Source of the DNA: Poriferisodalis sp965204125
Lineage (GTDB): Bacteria > Actinomycetota > Acidimicrobiia > Acidimicrobiales > Poriferisodalaceae
Assembly (NCBI RefSeq): GCF_965204125.1
Contig: NZ_OZ241968.1
Coordinates: forward strand, 2,294,001-2,358,000
Length of the DNA: 64,000 nt
Reading direction: 5' to 3'
Position 1 is the first letter of the stretch. Each line of letters starts with the position of its first letter. Under the pieces are notes generated by a model. It did no database searches and had not been told where the DNA came from. It worked only from the letters and a program-made list of their open reading frames with translations. Position numbers and translations under genes: made by a program. Positions 52,137 through 61,507 of this stretch are shown here, piece by piece.

Positions 52137-54419
52137 GTGGCGGCCGCCACCGCCGGCGGGGCCGACGAACGGCTCGCATATCGCGGGCCGATCCAACAGC
52201 TGCTCACCCGTCCTGAGATTGGTGCGCTGCTCGGCCTCGCCGGCGTGTGGCTGCTGTTCTGGCTGACATCTGAAGCATTCGGCACCGCAGGGGGAACAGC
52301 CAACTTCCTCGACGTGGCGGCGCTGCTCGGCATCATGGCGGTGCCGGTGGCGCTGCTGATGATCGGCGGCGAGTTCGACCTGTCGTCGGGCGCCATGACA
52401 GGCGCCACCGCCGTCTTCGTCATCCTGATGAGCCGCGAGGTGGGCGAGCTGGGAGGCGCCGGGTTCAGCCTGCACCTCGCCGTGCCGCTGTCGCTGTGCT
52501 TCGCACTGGCGATCGGCTGGTTCAACGGCACGCTCGTCGAGCGCACGTCGCTGCCCAGCTTCATCGTCACGCTGGGCACGTTCTTCATCCTCATCGGCGC
52601 CAAGCTCGGCTTCGGCAAGCTGTTCACCAATAAGGTCATCGTCGAGGGGCTCGACGAGGCGCAGGGCTACGCGTTCTGGGACGACATCTTCGGTGCCGAG
52701 TGGATCCGCAACCAGCACATCTGGGACGGCCGCGACTGGGCGTGGGCAGGGCTGCTCGTGCTCGCGGGCGTTGCCCTGCTGCTGGGGCTGCTCGAGATGA
52801 GCTACACCCGGCGGCCCGACCCGCCGTCATGGGCCGCGCCCGGCGCATTCGCCGGGGCCGTCGCGGTGCCGTTGTTCGGCTTCGTGATGCTCCTGACCAC
52901 CGACGGCACCGTCTCGAACTGGCTGTGGGGGGCTGTCATTGCCGCAGGGACCTTGGCGGGTGTCGCTATCTGGTGCAGATCCCGCTACGAGCCAGTGCAG
53001 CGGCGCCGACCGGCGCCCGACAACCGCACGAAGCGGATGATCGCCATCGGCGTCGGCGCTGTTGTGGTCGCCGTGGTGTTGGCACTCGTTATGGATGCGA
53101 CGAACACCGACCAGCTCGGCTTCCTCGGGGGCGGTCTCGGGCGTGCGGTATTCGCCATCGGCATCGCTGCCACTGGTGTGCTGGCCGCGCTGGCCGCGAC
53201 CGGCCATGTCCGCTCGAGCGCACCGGTCATCGGCGTAGTCGTGGCGCTGTTGCCCGCGATCAGCTTCATGATGACCGTCCAGGCCGCCCGGGCGCTGCTG
53301 TTCGGTGGTCTCGCTGTGGCCGGCGTGGTGGCGCTGATGCTGGTGGCGGCGCGGACCGACCTCTCGCTATGGCTGCCGATGGCGACCGCAGCCATCGTGG
53401 CTGTCGCCGCGTTCGTAGTGCAGGCCGAGTCCGATTCGCGCAAGCTGCGCGTCGAGCTGTTCTCGGTGCTGCTCCTGATCGCGCTCGCGCTTGCTGCCAC
53501 CGCAGCGGCCCGAGCCCTCGCACAGAGACGCAGCACGGCGGTGCCCGTGCCGCAGATGGGGCTGTGGCCGCGCGCCGCCATGGCGATCGGCGGGGCTGCG
53601 GCCGTCGTGTTCGCCGTGATCGAGCTGATCGACGGTGACGGCCTGCTCTACGCCCTGTCGACCGGAGCTGCCAAGGGCGGCGCGATAGCGCTCGGCATCT
53701 TCGCCGTCGGCACGTTCTACCGGTTGCTGTTCAGCAGCGATGAAGGCATGGGCCGGCCCCTCGTGAGGGTCGGGCTGGCGGCTGCGGGCCTGGCGCTTGC
53801 GGTCAAGTTGATGTTCATCACTACCTTGGAGGAAGAGGCGACCCAGGCGGTGACCCGGTTCCGGGTCTCGGTGCTCTTCTACTTGCTCTTCGCCGCGATC
53901 GGCGCGTGGGTCCTGGCCAAGACGCGCTTCGGCAGCTGGACCTTCGCCGTGGGCGGCAACAAGGACGCCGCCCGGTCGGTGGGCGTCCCGGCTGCCCGCA
54001 CCAAGACGACGCTGTTCATGCTGGTGTCGGCTTGTGCCTGGGTCGCGGGCATGCTCATCGCATTCCGCCTCAATTCGGTGCAGGCCAATGTCGGCGACGG
54101 CAACGAGTTCCGCTACATCATCGTGGCCGTCGTGGGCGGCAACCTGCTGACCGGCGGCTATGGCTCCGCTATCGGCGCGGCGATCGGAGCGCTCATCTGG
54201 GGGATGATCAGCCAGGGCATCGGTTTCGCGCGCTGGAATACCGACTGGCGCTTTCTCGTGCTCGGCGGGCTGTTGGTGGTGGCGGTGATCGTCAACAACT
54301 ACGTACGCCAGCGGGCAGAGCGGTCGCAGGCGGCGCGCGGTGATCCCGACGATGACGAGCCGCCGGGCGACGATGCCGGTGCGGCCGACGAATCTGTCTC
54401 TGCAGGAGCTGAGCCATGA
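52137..54419 (+). CDS. Sugar ABC transporter permease with a large membrane insertion
   Basis: A BPD_transp_2-type permease of 760 residues, about twice the usual size. Residues 1 to about 170 contain the first half (LMIGGEFDLSSGAMTG, the conserved GGxxDLSxG, and NGTLVERTSLPSFIVTLGT). Residues from about 575 contain the second half (AKTRFGSWTFAVGGNKDAA and AVVGGNLLTGGYGSAIGA). Between them, at about residues 200-550, lie about eleven extra hydrophobic segments. The GTG at 52137 is 8 nt past the binding protein gene. The stop overlaps the ATPase start (ATGA). Confidence 0.9.
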   Translation: MAAATAGGADERLAYRGPIQQLLTRPEIGALLGLAGVWLLFWLTSEAFGTAGGTANFLDVAALLGIMAVPVALLMIGGEFDLSSGAMTGATAVFVILMSREVGELGGAGFSLHLAVPLSLCFALAIGWFNGTLVERTSLPSFIVTLGTFFILIGAKLGFGKLFTNKVIVEGLDEAQGYAFWDDIFGAEWIRNQHIWDGRDWAWAGLLVLAGVALLLGLLEMSYTRRPDPPSWAAPGAFAGAVAVPLFGFVMLLTTDGTVSNWLWGAVIAAGTLAGVAIWCRSRYEPVQRRRPAPDNRTKRMIAIGVGAVVVAVVLALVMDATNTDQLGFLGGGLGRAVFAIGIAATGVLAALAATGHVRSSAPVIGVVVALLPAISFMMTVQAARALLFGGLAVAGVVALMLVAARTDLSLWLPMATAAIVAVAAFVVQAESDSRKLRVELFSVLLLIALALAATAAARALAQRRSTAVPVPQMGLWPRAAMAIGGAAAVVFAVIELIDGDGLLYALSTGAAKGGAIALGIFAVGTFYRLLFSSDEGMGRPLVRVGLAAAGLALAVKLMFITTLEEEATQAVTRFRVSVLFYLLFAAIGAWVLAKTRFGSWTFAVGGNKDAARSVGVPAARTKTTLFMLVSACAWVAGMLIAFRLNSVQANVGDGNEFRYIIVAVVGGNLLTGGYGSAIGAAIGALIWGMISQGIGFARWNTDWRFLVLGGLLVVAVIVNNYVRQRAERSQAARGDPDDDEPPGDDAGAADESVSAGAEP

Positions 54420-55192
54420 GCGACTCGCTGATCGAACTGCGGAACATCTCGAAGTTCTACGGCAACATCATCGCCTTGACCGGGGTGTCCACCACGGTCA
54501 ATCCCGGTGAGGTGACGTGTGTGCTCGGCGACAACGGCGCCGGCAAGTCCACATTCATCAAGATCCTCGCGGGCGTGCACCAGCACGACGAGGGGGAACT
54601 GCTGCTGGAGGGGGAGGAGGTCACGTTCTCTTCGCCTCGGGCAGCCCTCGCTGCCGGCATCGCCACCGTGTACCAGGACTTGGCCATGGTGCCGCTCATG
54701 TCGGTTTGGCGGAACTTCTTCCTCGGCGCAGAGCCCACAAGGGGATTCGGGCCGTTCCGCCTGATCGATATCGAGAAGGCCAAGCAGATCGCCAAAGAGC
54801 AGCTTGCGGAGATGGGCATCGACATCCGAGACACCGAGCAGCCGGTCGGCACGCTGTCGGGCGGCGAGCGCCAGTCAGTAGCGATTGCCCGGGCCAGCTA
54901 CTTCGGCGCGCGTGTGCTGATCCTCGACGAGCCCACCTCGGCGCTCGGCGTCAAGCAGTCCGGCGTTGTCCTGCGGCGCATCGTGGAAGCGCGTGATCGA
55001 GGGCTCGCCGTGATCTTCATCACGCACAATCCCAACCATGCGTACCCGGTCGGAGACCGCTTCGTGATCCTCAATCGCGGTCATTCCATGGGCAATTTCG
55101 CCAAGGAAGGCATCAGCCAGGCCGAGCTGACGCAGATGATGGCCGGCGGTGCCGAGCTCGAAGCACTGCAGCACGAGCTGGCAACGCACTGA
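54416..55192 (+). CDS. Sugar ABC transporter ATP-binding protein (single domain)
   Basis: A 258-residue ABC ATPase. Walker A is GDNGAGKST, the signature is LSGGERQSVAIARA, Walker B is VLILDEPTSALG, and the switch His is in FITHNPNH. Ribose-type importers usually have a tandem ATPase of about 500 residues; a single domain, as here, also occurs in fructose-type systems. The ATG overlaps the permease stop. Confidence 0.95.
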   Translation: MSDSLIELRNISKFYGNIIALTGVSTTVNPGEVTCVLGDNGAGKSTFIKILAGVHQHDEGELLLEGEEVTFSSPRAALAAGIATVYQDLAMVPLMSVWRNFFLGAEPTRGFGPFRLIDIEKAKQIAKEQLAEMGIDIRDTEQPVGTLSGGERQSVAIARASYFGARVLILDEPTSALGVKQSGVVLRRIVEARDRGLAVIFITHNPNHAYPVGDRFVILNRGHSMGNFAKEGISQAELTQMMAGGAELEALQHELATH

Positions 55193-55200
55193 ACCGATCA

Positions 55201-56430
55201 ATGCGACAGCGCTTGGGCATTGCCGTGGTCGGATTCGGCTGGATGGGCCAGGCGCATGCCCGCTCGGTCATGCGCATCCCGAGCTTGTTCAGCGACCGCA
55301 GCTATGCGCCCGAACTTGTGGTCTGCGCTGACACGGTCGACGAACGGCGCGCAGCGGCCAGCGAGGGCTTCGGCTTCGGCGACGTGACCGACGATTGGCG
55401 GCCGGCCGTGGATCGTCCCGATGTGGACGTCGTGTACGTCACGGCGCCGAACATGCTGCACTCCGAGATCGTCACAGCGGCTGTGGCCGCCGGCAAGCAC
55501 GTGTTCTGCGAGAAGCCGGTCGGCGGCACGCCGGCCCAGACGGTGCGCTGCTTCGAGGCCGCCAGAGCGGCGGGCAGCATCACCGGGGTTGGCTACAACT
55601 ACCGGTATGCGCCGCTCGTGCAGCACGCCAAGACCCTCATCGACAGTGGCGCGCTCGGATCGATCACCAACTACCGGGGCCGCTTCTTCTCGATGTTCGG
55701 GGCCGATCCGCTGGGGCTGCTCTCGTGGCGCTTCGAGCTGGATCAAGCGGGCCACGGCGTCACGAGCGACATTCTCAGCCACGCCATCGACTTGGCCATG
55801 ATGCTGAACGGGCCGATCGCCAAGGTGATCGGCAGCGGCGCCACATTCATTGTCGAGCGGCCGGTCGCGGCAGCTGGCGCAAGCCACTACGCCCGCGGGC
55901 GGCTGGGCGACCCGACCGGCGCCGTCACCAACGAGGACTACTTCGGTGCCCTCGCCGTGTTCGCCAACGGTTCGCGGGGCACGTTTGAGGTCAGTCGCAC
56001 GATGGTGGGCCCAGAGAGCCAGATGGCCTTCGACATCTACGGCACCGAGGGCGCACTGGGCTGGAATCTGGAGACGATGAATGAGCTGCGGCTGTACCTG
56101 GCACCGGACGCCGGCAGCGCGTCCGAGCGTGGCTACACGACGGTTCGAGCGGGCGAACGGCACCCTGGCCACGGTGCTTTCGTTCCCGGCGACGCCAACG
56201 CCATCGGGTTCGAAGATCTCGTCGCTCTCGAGGATCACCAGTACCTCTCGGCGGTCAGCGACGGGCGCCCGCATTGCGCCGGCTTCGCCGAGGCGGTGGC
56301 CTATGTCAGCGTGCAGGCCGCTCTGTTGCGGAGCTGGATGAGCGGCACTTGGGAGGACGTCGTCCCGCTCACCGCCGACAACGTCGATGAGCTGGCACCA
56401 CATGATCCCGCCGACGTGGCAAGCAGGTAA
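55201..56430 (+). CDS. Gfo/Idh/MocA family oxidoreductase
   Basis: A 409-residue NAD(P)-dependent dehydrogenase. The Rossmann start is GIAVVGFGWMGQAHARSV. The catalytic Lys lies in FCEKPVGGTPAQT, and SDILSHAIDLAMML supplies the Asp/His region. It is longer than the IolG at 58405 and has a different C-terminal region. Within the operon it may oxidise another inositol isomer; that is inference. The ATG at 55201 is 8 nt past the ATPase gene. Confidence 0.9.
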   Translation: MRQRLGIAVVGFGWMGQAHARSVMRIPSLFSDRSYAPELVVCADTVDERRAAASEGFGFGDVTDDWRPAVDRPDVDVVYVTAPNMLHSEIVTAAVAAGKHVFCEKPVGGTPAQTVRCFEAARAAGSITGVGYNYRYAPLVQHAKTLIDSGALGSITNYRGRFFSMFGADPLGLLSWRFELDQAGHGVTSDILSHAIDLAMMLNGPIAKVIGSGATFIVERPVAAAGASHYARGRLGDPTGAVTNEDYFGALAVFANGSRGTFEVSRTMVGPESQMAFDIYGTEGALGWNLETMNELRLYLAPDAGSASERGYTTVRAGERHPGHGAFVPGDANAIGFEDLVALEDHQYLSAVSDGRPHCAGFAEAVAYVSVQAALLRSWMSGTWEDVVPLTADNVDELAPHDPADVASR

Positions 56431-56476
56431 CTCAGGCGCGCATCATCCGTGACGCCGCCCCGAAGGGAGTCTCGCG

Positions 56477-58408
56477 ATGGCAGATATCGAGCTGACCACC
56501 GCCGGAGCGATCGTCCGCTACTTGGCGGCGCAACGGATTGCGCTCGACGACCTCGACTCCGATGCGGCCGGCCGACTGGCGGCTGTCTCCGACGGCGAGT
56601 CGGTGCCGCTGTTCGGCGGCGTTTATGCGATCTTCGGCCACGGCAACGTGACATGTCTCGGACCCGAACTGCACAGCGCGCGTCATGCGCTGCCGACGTG
56701 GCGCGGGCAGAACGAGCAGGGCATGGCCTTGGCCGGCGTCGGCTATGCGCGGGCGATGCGTCGTCGCCGGATCATGGCGGCGACCAGCTCCATCGGTCCG
56801 GGCGCCACCAACATGGTGACCGCCGCAGCGGTGGCTCACGCGAACCGCATGCCGCTGCTGCTGCTGTCGGGAGACACCTTCAGCCATCGGCTGCCCGACC
56901 CGGTGCTGCAACAGGTTGAGCACTTCGGCGATCCGTCGATGACGGTCAACGACGCCTTCCGAGCCGTCGTCCGCTATTGGGACAGGCTCACCACACCCGA
57001 ACAGGTGCTCGGGAGCCTGCCGAATGCAGTAGCGACGATGCTCGACCCGGCCGATTGCGGCCCGGCCTTCATCGGTTTGCCACAGGACACCCAAGCTCAG
57101 TCGTATTCCTTCCCGGAGCGTTTCTTCGAGCCGGTGGTGCATCGGGTGCGGCGCCTGCGCCCCGACCGGCGCGAGCTCGCAACCGCTGCGGCAGCGTTGT
57201 CGGCAGCACAACGTCCGCTGCTCATCAGCGGCGGTGGAGTGCGCTGGTCGATGGCGGAAGCCGAGCTGCGTGCCTTCGCCGAGCGCCACGGCATCCCGGT
57301 TGTCGAGACGGTGGCCGGCCGCACCAGCTTCCCGTCCAGCCACCCCCTTGCCTGCGGGCCGATCGGCGTCACGGGCTGTGTCTCTGCGAACGCGATGGCC
57401 GCTGCTGCCGACGTGATCGTGGCAGTGGGCACACGTCTGGGCGACTTCGCCACCGGCTCGTGGACCGTGTTCGATCGCGGCTCGACATTCATCGGGCTGA
57501 ACACGGCACGGTTCGACGCGACCAAGCACGCAAGCTGCCCCTTGGTCGCCGACGCGCGAGAGGGACTGGCCGAGCTGGGAGCCGCGATCGTGGACTACCG
57601 CGCACCAGCCGACTGGACGGCGCGTGCCGAGACCGAGACCGCGCAGTACCACGCGTACATAGACAAGCTCGCTGCGCCGGAAGCCATCAGCTCGCTGGCA
57701 GAACTGCCGACGTACGCACAGGTGGTGGGTGCCGTGTCGAGAGCGGCCGATGAGCGCACCTACGTGGTGACTGCAGCCGGCGGTCTGCCTGGGGAGACGG
57801 TGAACGGCTGGCGCAGCGATGTGGAGCACTCCTTCGACTGCGAGTACGGCTATTCGACGATGGGGTACGAGATCTCGGGTGCGTGGGGCGCGAAGCAGGC
57901 GCTGCCCGATCGCGATGTCGTTGCACTCGTCGGCGACGGCTCGTACCTGATGATGAACTCCGACTTGTACAGCTCGGTGCTGAGCGGCCACCCGATCACC
58001 CTGGTGGTATGCGACAACGGGGGTTATGCCGTCATCAACCGGCTGCAGCAGGCCCAAGGCGGCGAGTCGTTCAACAACTTCCTGGCTGACACGATGACCC
58101 AGACTCCCAAAGGCGCAGCCGATCGATCGGGACCGGGGCCGCTCCATGTCGACTTCGCGGCGCATGCAGCATCCATGGGGTGCGCATCGGAGACTGTTGT
58201 CAACATCACGGACTTGGAAGCGGCGCTGGAGCGAGCGAGGGCATCCGAGCGCACGTATGTGATCGTGCTCGCCACACACCCCACATCCTGGACCGAAGGC
58301 GGCGTGGCCTGGCAGGTAGGCGTGCCCGAGATCAGCAACCGTCCTGACATCGCTGCCGCAGCCGCCGACATGGCCGAGGCAATGGCTGCCCAGCGGCGCG
58401 GCTCGTGA
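56477..58408 (+). CDS. iolD: Trihydroxycyclohexane-1,2-dione hydrolase (IolD)
   Basis: IolD is a ThDP enzyme that opens the ring of the diketone to 5-deoxyglucuronate. The catalytic Glu is in RGQNEQGMALAGVGYA, and GPGATNMVTAAAVAHANR is typical. The ThDP motif is VGDGSYLMMNSDLYSS through CDNGGY. The 643-residue length is standard. The ATG at 56477 has AGGGAG about 10 nt upstream. The stop overlaps the next gene's GTG (GTGA). Confidence 0.93.
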   Translation: MADIELTTAGAIVRYLAAQRIALDDLDSDAAGRLAAVSDGESVPLFGGVYAIFGHGNVTCLGPELHSARHALPTWRGQNEQGMALAGVGYARAMRRRRIMAATSSIGPGATNMVTAAAVAHANRMPLLLLSGDTFSHRLPDPVLQQVEHFGDPSMTVNDAFRAVVRYWDRLTTPEQVLGSLPNAVATMLDPADCGPAFIGLPQDTQAQSYSFPERFFEPVVHRVRRLRPDRRELATAAAALSAAQRPLLISGGGVRWSMAEAELRAFAERHGIPVVETVAGRTSFPSSHPLACGPIGVTGCVSANAMAAAADVIVAVGTRLGDFATGSWTVFDRGSTFIGLNTARFDATKHASCPLVADAREGLAELGAAIVDYRAPADWTARAETETAQYHAYIDKLAAPEAISSLAELPTYAQVVGAVSRAADERTYVVTAAGGLPGETVNGWRSDVEHSFDCEYGYSTMGYEISGAWGAKQALPDRDVVALVGDGSYLMMNSDLYSSVLSGHPITLVVCDNGGYAVINRLQQAQGGESFNNFLADTMTQTPKGAADRSGPGPLHVDFAAHAASMGCASETVVNITDLEAALERARASERTYVIVLATHPTSWTEGGVAWQVGVPEISNRPDIAAAAADMAEAMAAQRRGS

Positions 58409-59412
58409 GCGCAGCAGGTATCGGTCTCATCGGCTGCGGCCGGATCGGCCAGATGCATGCGCGCCATCTGGCTGGCATCGACGGCCTCCGGTTGGCGGCC
58501 GTGTGCGATGCCGTTCCGGCTGCATCGGCATCGCTCGCAGCAGAGCTGGATGTGCCCGTTGCCGACAGCCCGGCAGCGCTGATGGCCCGATCCGATGTCG
58601 ACGCTGTGGCCATCTGCTCGCCGACAGAGACGCACGTCGACCTGATCGTGGCGGCGGCGGAAGCCGGGCTGCCGGCGTTCTGTGAGAAACCCGTTTCGCT
58701 GGATCTGGCCGAGGCGGAGCGCGCTGTGTATGCGGTTGCCGCTGCAGGCACCGCAGTTCAGCTGGGCTTCAACCGTCGCTTCGACCCTTCGCATCGGGCC
58801 GTGGCCGCCGCTGCTCGCAGCGGCGAACTCGGCGAGGTGCACATCGTGGGGATCACGAGCCGTGACCCGGAGCCCCCGCCGCACGACTATGTGGCCGGCT
58901 CGGGGGGCATCTTTGCCGACATGATGATCCACGACTTCGACATGGCACGCTTCGTGGTCGGCGCCGAGGTCACCGAGGTGTACGCGGCAGGCGCGGTGCG
59001 GATCGATCCCGTGATCGGCGAGCTCGGTGACTGGGACACCGCGGTGGCGGTGCTCACTCACACCGACGGAACCATCACCACCATCGACAACAGCCGGCAG
59101 GCGATCTACGGCTACGACCAGCGGGTCGAGGCGTTCGGCAGCGCCGGGGCGATGGCATCACAGAACCCCACCGTCCACAGTGCGGTGCGGTCTGGGCCGG
59201 CGGGCGCGGCGTCTGCGCCGATCCCGTGGTTCTTCACCGAGCGGTATGCCGAGTCGTACCGTGCCGAGTGGGCTGCGTTCGTCGACGTGCTCGCAGGCGA
59301 ACCGCCGCCCGTGACGCTGGAAGACGGCCGAGCATGCTTGGCGATTGCACTGGCGGCAACTCGCTCGGCACGCGAGGGGCGTGCCGTCAGCGTGGCGGAG
59401 ATCTTGCCCTAG
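58405..59412 (+). CDS. iolG: Inositol 2-dehydrogenase (IolG)
   Basis: IolG oxidises myo-inositol to scyllo-inosose with NAD. The Rossmann start is GIGLIGCGRIGQMHARHL, with the catalytic Lys in FCEKPVSLDLAEAE. GGIFADMMIHDFDMARF, DTAVAVLTHTDGTITTIDN and YGYDQRVEAFGSAGAM are diagnostic for IolG. The length of 335 residues is typical. The GTG overlaps the iolD stop. It ends 12 nt from the convergent repressor gene. Confidence 0.93.
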   Translation: MSAAGIGLIGCGRIGQMHARHLAGIDGLRLAAVCDAVPAASASLAAELDVPVADSPAALMARSDVDAVAICSPTETHVDLIVAAAEAGLPAFCEKPVSLDLAEAERAVYAVAAAGTAVQLGFNRRFDPSHRAVAAAARSGELGEVHIVGITSRDPEPPPHDYVAGSGGIFADMMIHDFDMARFVVGAEVTEVYAAGAVRIDPVIGELGDWDTAVAVLTHTDGTITTIDNSRQAIYGYDQRVEAFGSAGAMASQNPTVHSAVRSGPAGAASAPIPWFFTERYAESYRAEWAAFVDVLAGEPPPVTLEDGRACLAIALAATRSAREGRAVSVAEILP

Positions 59413-59424
59413 GCGGTCAGTCTG

Positions 59425-60441
59425 CTAGCCGGCCGGTCCGGTCGAGTCTCGCACCACCAACTCGGCGTTCAGCACCGACACGAGTGCGGTGTCCCGGCCG
59501 TTCATGCGGTCGCTCAGCATGCTGACCGCTGTCTGCCCGATATCGGAACGGGGCAGCCTCACGGTGGTCAAACGGGGCACCCCTGCAACGGCATACAGCG
59601 AGTCGTCGAAGCCCGTGATGCTGATGTCGCCGGGCACGTTGAGGCCGGCGTCGACCGCGGCGAGGACGGCACCGCGGGCCTGGGCGTCGTTGACGCAGGC
59701 AATGGCCGTCGGTCGCCGCGAACGGCGCAGCAGCTTGTCGGTCGCTTCGTAACCGTCCGATTGCAGGAAACCGGCCGGTTCGAATGAGATGTGCCCCGAG
59801 CATCCCAACCGCTCCATCTCGCTGGTGTAGCCGCGGGTCCGTGCTGCGACGTTGGGCATCTCGGCATCGCCGATGAGGGCGATATCGCTGTGGCCCAACT
59901 CGGCCAGATGACGAATCACGGACGCCATTGCCGCCTCGTCGTCAGTGACGAGCGTGTCGTAGCGGTCGGATCGAAGGTCGTACATCAGTGCGAGGACCGG
60001 CAGGACATCGGCGTACTCCTCGAGTTCGGCCGCGTCACGTCGACCGAGTAGCCCCAATGCGAGGCCGTCCACGCGGTACTCGAGCATCCGCTCGATCACC
60101 TCGCGCTCGCCGCTCACCTCAGGCGGGCTCGACAGGTACAGCGTCCGCATGCCGCGCCGGCTGACTTCGTGATCCACGGCGAACATGACCTCGCCCCAGA
60201 AGGCATCGAAGAGACCGGTGATGACGAACCCGATCGTGCCGCTGCTCAGGCCCGCCAGCGAACGAGCACCGGCGTGTACCCGGTAGCCCAGTTCTGCGGC
60301 CGACTCAAGAATGCGCTGGCGGGTGCTCTCGCGAACGTGACCCTCGCCGCGCAAGGCGCGTGATACCAGCGACTTCGAGACACCGGCGTGCTGCGAGATG
60401 TCCTTGATGGTCGGGTAGCCACCCTGTCGCTTGGCCGTCAT
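59425..60441 (-). CDS. LacI-family transcriptional regulator
   Basis: The N-terminal HTH reads YPTIKDISQHAGVSKSLVSR and is followed by the hinge and a periplasmic-binding-like effector domain (for example ALMYDLRSDRYDTLVTDDEA, DISITGFDDSLYAVAGVPRL and TVRLPRSDIGQTAVSM). The 338-residue length is typical. The ATG has GAAGGGA a few nt upstream. It is convergent to the iol operon and last of the four - strand genes, so it is the likely local repressor. Confidence 0.93.
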   Translation of the reverse strand: MTAKRQGGYPTIKDISQHAGVSKSLVSRALRGEGHVRESTRQRILESAAELGYRVHAGARSLAGLSSGTIGFVITGLFDAFWGEVMFAVDHEVSRRGMRTLYLSSPPEVSGEREVIERMLEYRVDGLALGLLGRRDAAELEEYADVLPVLALMYDLRSDRYDTLVTDDEAAMASVIRHLAELGHSDIALIGDAEMPNVAARTRGYTSEMERLGCSGHISFEPAGFLQSDGYEATDKLLRRSRRPTAIACVNDAQARGAVLAAVDAGLNVPGDISITGFDDSLYAVAGVPRLTTVRLPRSDIGQTAVSMLSDRMNGRDTALVSVLNAELVVRDSTGPAG

Positions 60442-60522
60442 GGATCCCTTCGAGAACTATTGCGAACGCCGTCGCGTCGATGGTACCGAATGGCGAAATC
60501 GGGTCGATCAGCGAAAGCGGCG

Positions 60523-61446
60523 TCAGAAGGGGAGCTTGAGGCCGGGGCGGGGCCAGTCGCCGACGGCGAGCCGGCCGGTGCCCGACAGGGTGACGTAGGC
60601 CGTGCGCATGTCGTCGCCGCCGAAGCAGATGTTGGTGGTGGCCGAGTCGTCGGTGGGAGCGAACTCCAGCTCGTCGCCGTCGCGAGTGAAGGTGCTGATG
60701 CCGCCGGTGAGGATCGTCGCCACGCTCACGTTGCCCTCAGCGTCCATGGCCAGCGAGTCGAAGTACTTGCGGCCGGCCGGCCGGGCCAGGAACCAGCCAC
60801 GGGCCGGCACCCCGGCAGCGACCTTGCCCGGGCCCTCGAGATCGAAGGCGAACATGGCACCTTGGAACGTCTCGGCCACATAGACCCGGTCTTCTTCGGG
60901 GGAGATGCCCACACCATTCGGGCCGTCCATCGGGAAGGCGATCTCCTCGACGTGGCTGCCGTCGGCCTTGGCGTAGTAGAGCCCGCCGCGGTCCCGGTCG
61001 CGGGTGCGGGTCTTGCCGTGGTCGGTGAACCAGAAGCCGCCGGTGGAGTCGAACATGATGTCGTTGGGCCCCTTGAGTGACACGCCGTTCACATCCGCAT
61101 ACAGGATGTCCACCTCGCCGGTCTCGAGATCGATGCGCTCGATGCGGCCGGTGGTGTAGTCGGATGCCACCTCGCCAGGCACGGTGCGGCCCCGCACGGT
61201 GATCCACTCGAAGCCGCCGTTGTTGCACACGTACATCGCACCGTCAGGCCCCAGCGCTGCGCCGTTCGGCCCGCCGCCCGGCGTGGCCAGGATGTCTTTG
61301 CGACCGTCGGTCACGTCGACGCGCGTGATGGTGCCGCGCCCGATCTCGACAACGGCCACCGAGCCGTCTGCCAGCACTACCGGTCCCTCGGGGAAGATCA
61401 GGTCGTCGGTGATCGTCTCAAAGTGGTCAGATCCGAAAAAGCTCAT
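60523..61446 (-). CDS. SMP-30/gluconolactonase-like hydrolase
   Basis: A 307-residue beta-propeller lactonase. The metal site residues appear in FPEGPVVLADGS (Glu), KGPNDIMFDSTGGFWFTDHG (Asn) and DGPNGVGISPEEDRVYVA (Asp). Such enzymes open sugar lactones; together with the nearby dehydrogenases it may act on a polyol-derived lactone (inference). The ATG follows TAGCGT (61455-61460, - strand) by 8 nt. Confidence 0.92.
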   Translation of the reverse strand: MSFFGSDHFETITDDLIFPEGPVVLADGSVAVVEIGRGTITRVDVTDGRKDILATPGGGPNGAALGPDGAMYVCNNGGFEWITVRGRTVPGEVASDYTTGRIERIDLETGEVDILYADVNGVSLKGPNDIMFDSTGGFWFTDHGKTRTRDRDRGGLYYAKADGSHVEEIAFPMDGPNGVGISPEEDRVYVAETFQGAMFAFDLEGPGKVAAGVPARGWFLARPAGRKYFDSLAMDAEGNVSVATILTGGISTFTRDGDELEFAPTDDSATTNICFGGDDMRTAYVTLSGTGRLAVGDWPRPGLKLPF

Positions 61447-61454
61447 GGCCGCCG

Positions 61455-61460
61455 ACGCTA
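61455..61460 (-). promoter_or_regulatory. -10 hexamer TAGCGT for the SMP-30-like gene
   Basis: On the - strand TAGCGT ends 8 nt before the ATG at 61446, consistent with a leaderless start separate from the upstream SDR-PhyH pair. Confidence 0.45.
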
Positions 61461-61507
61461 CTTCGCGACCACGCCCGGCTTCCTGCCAAACCAGCGCTGC
61501 AACGCTG

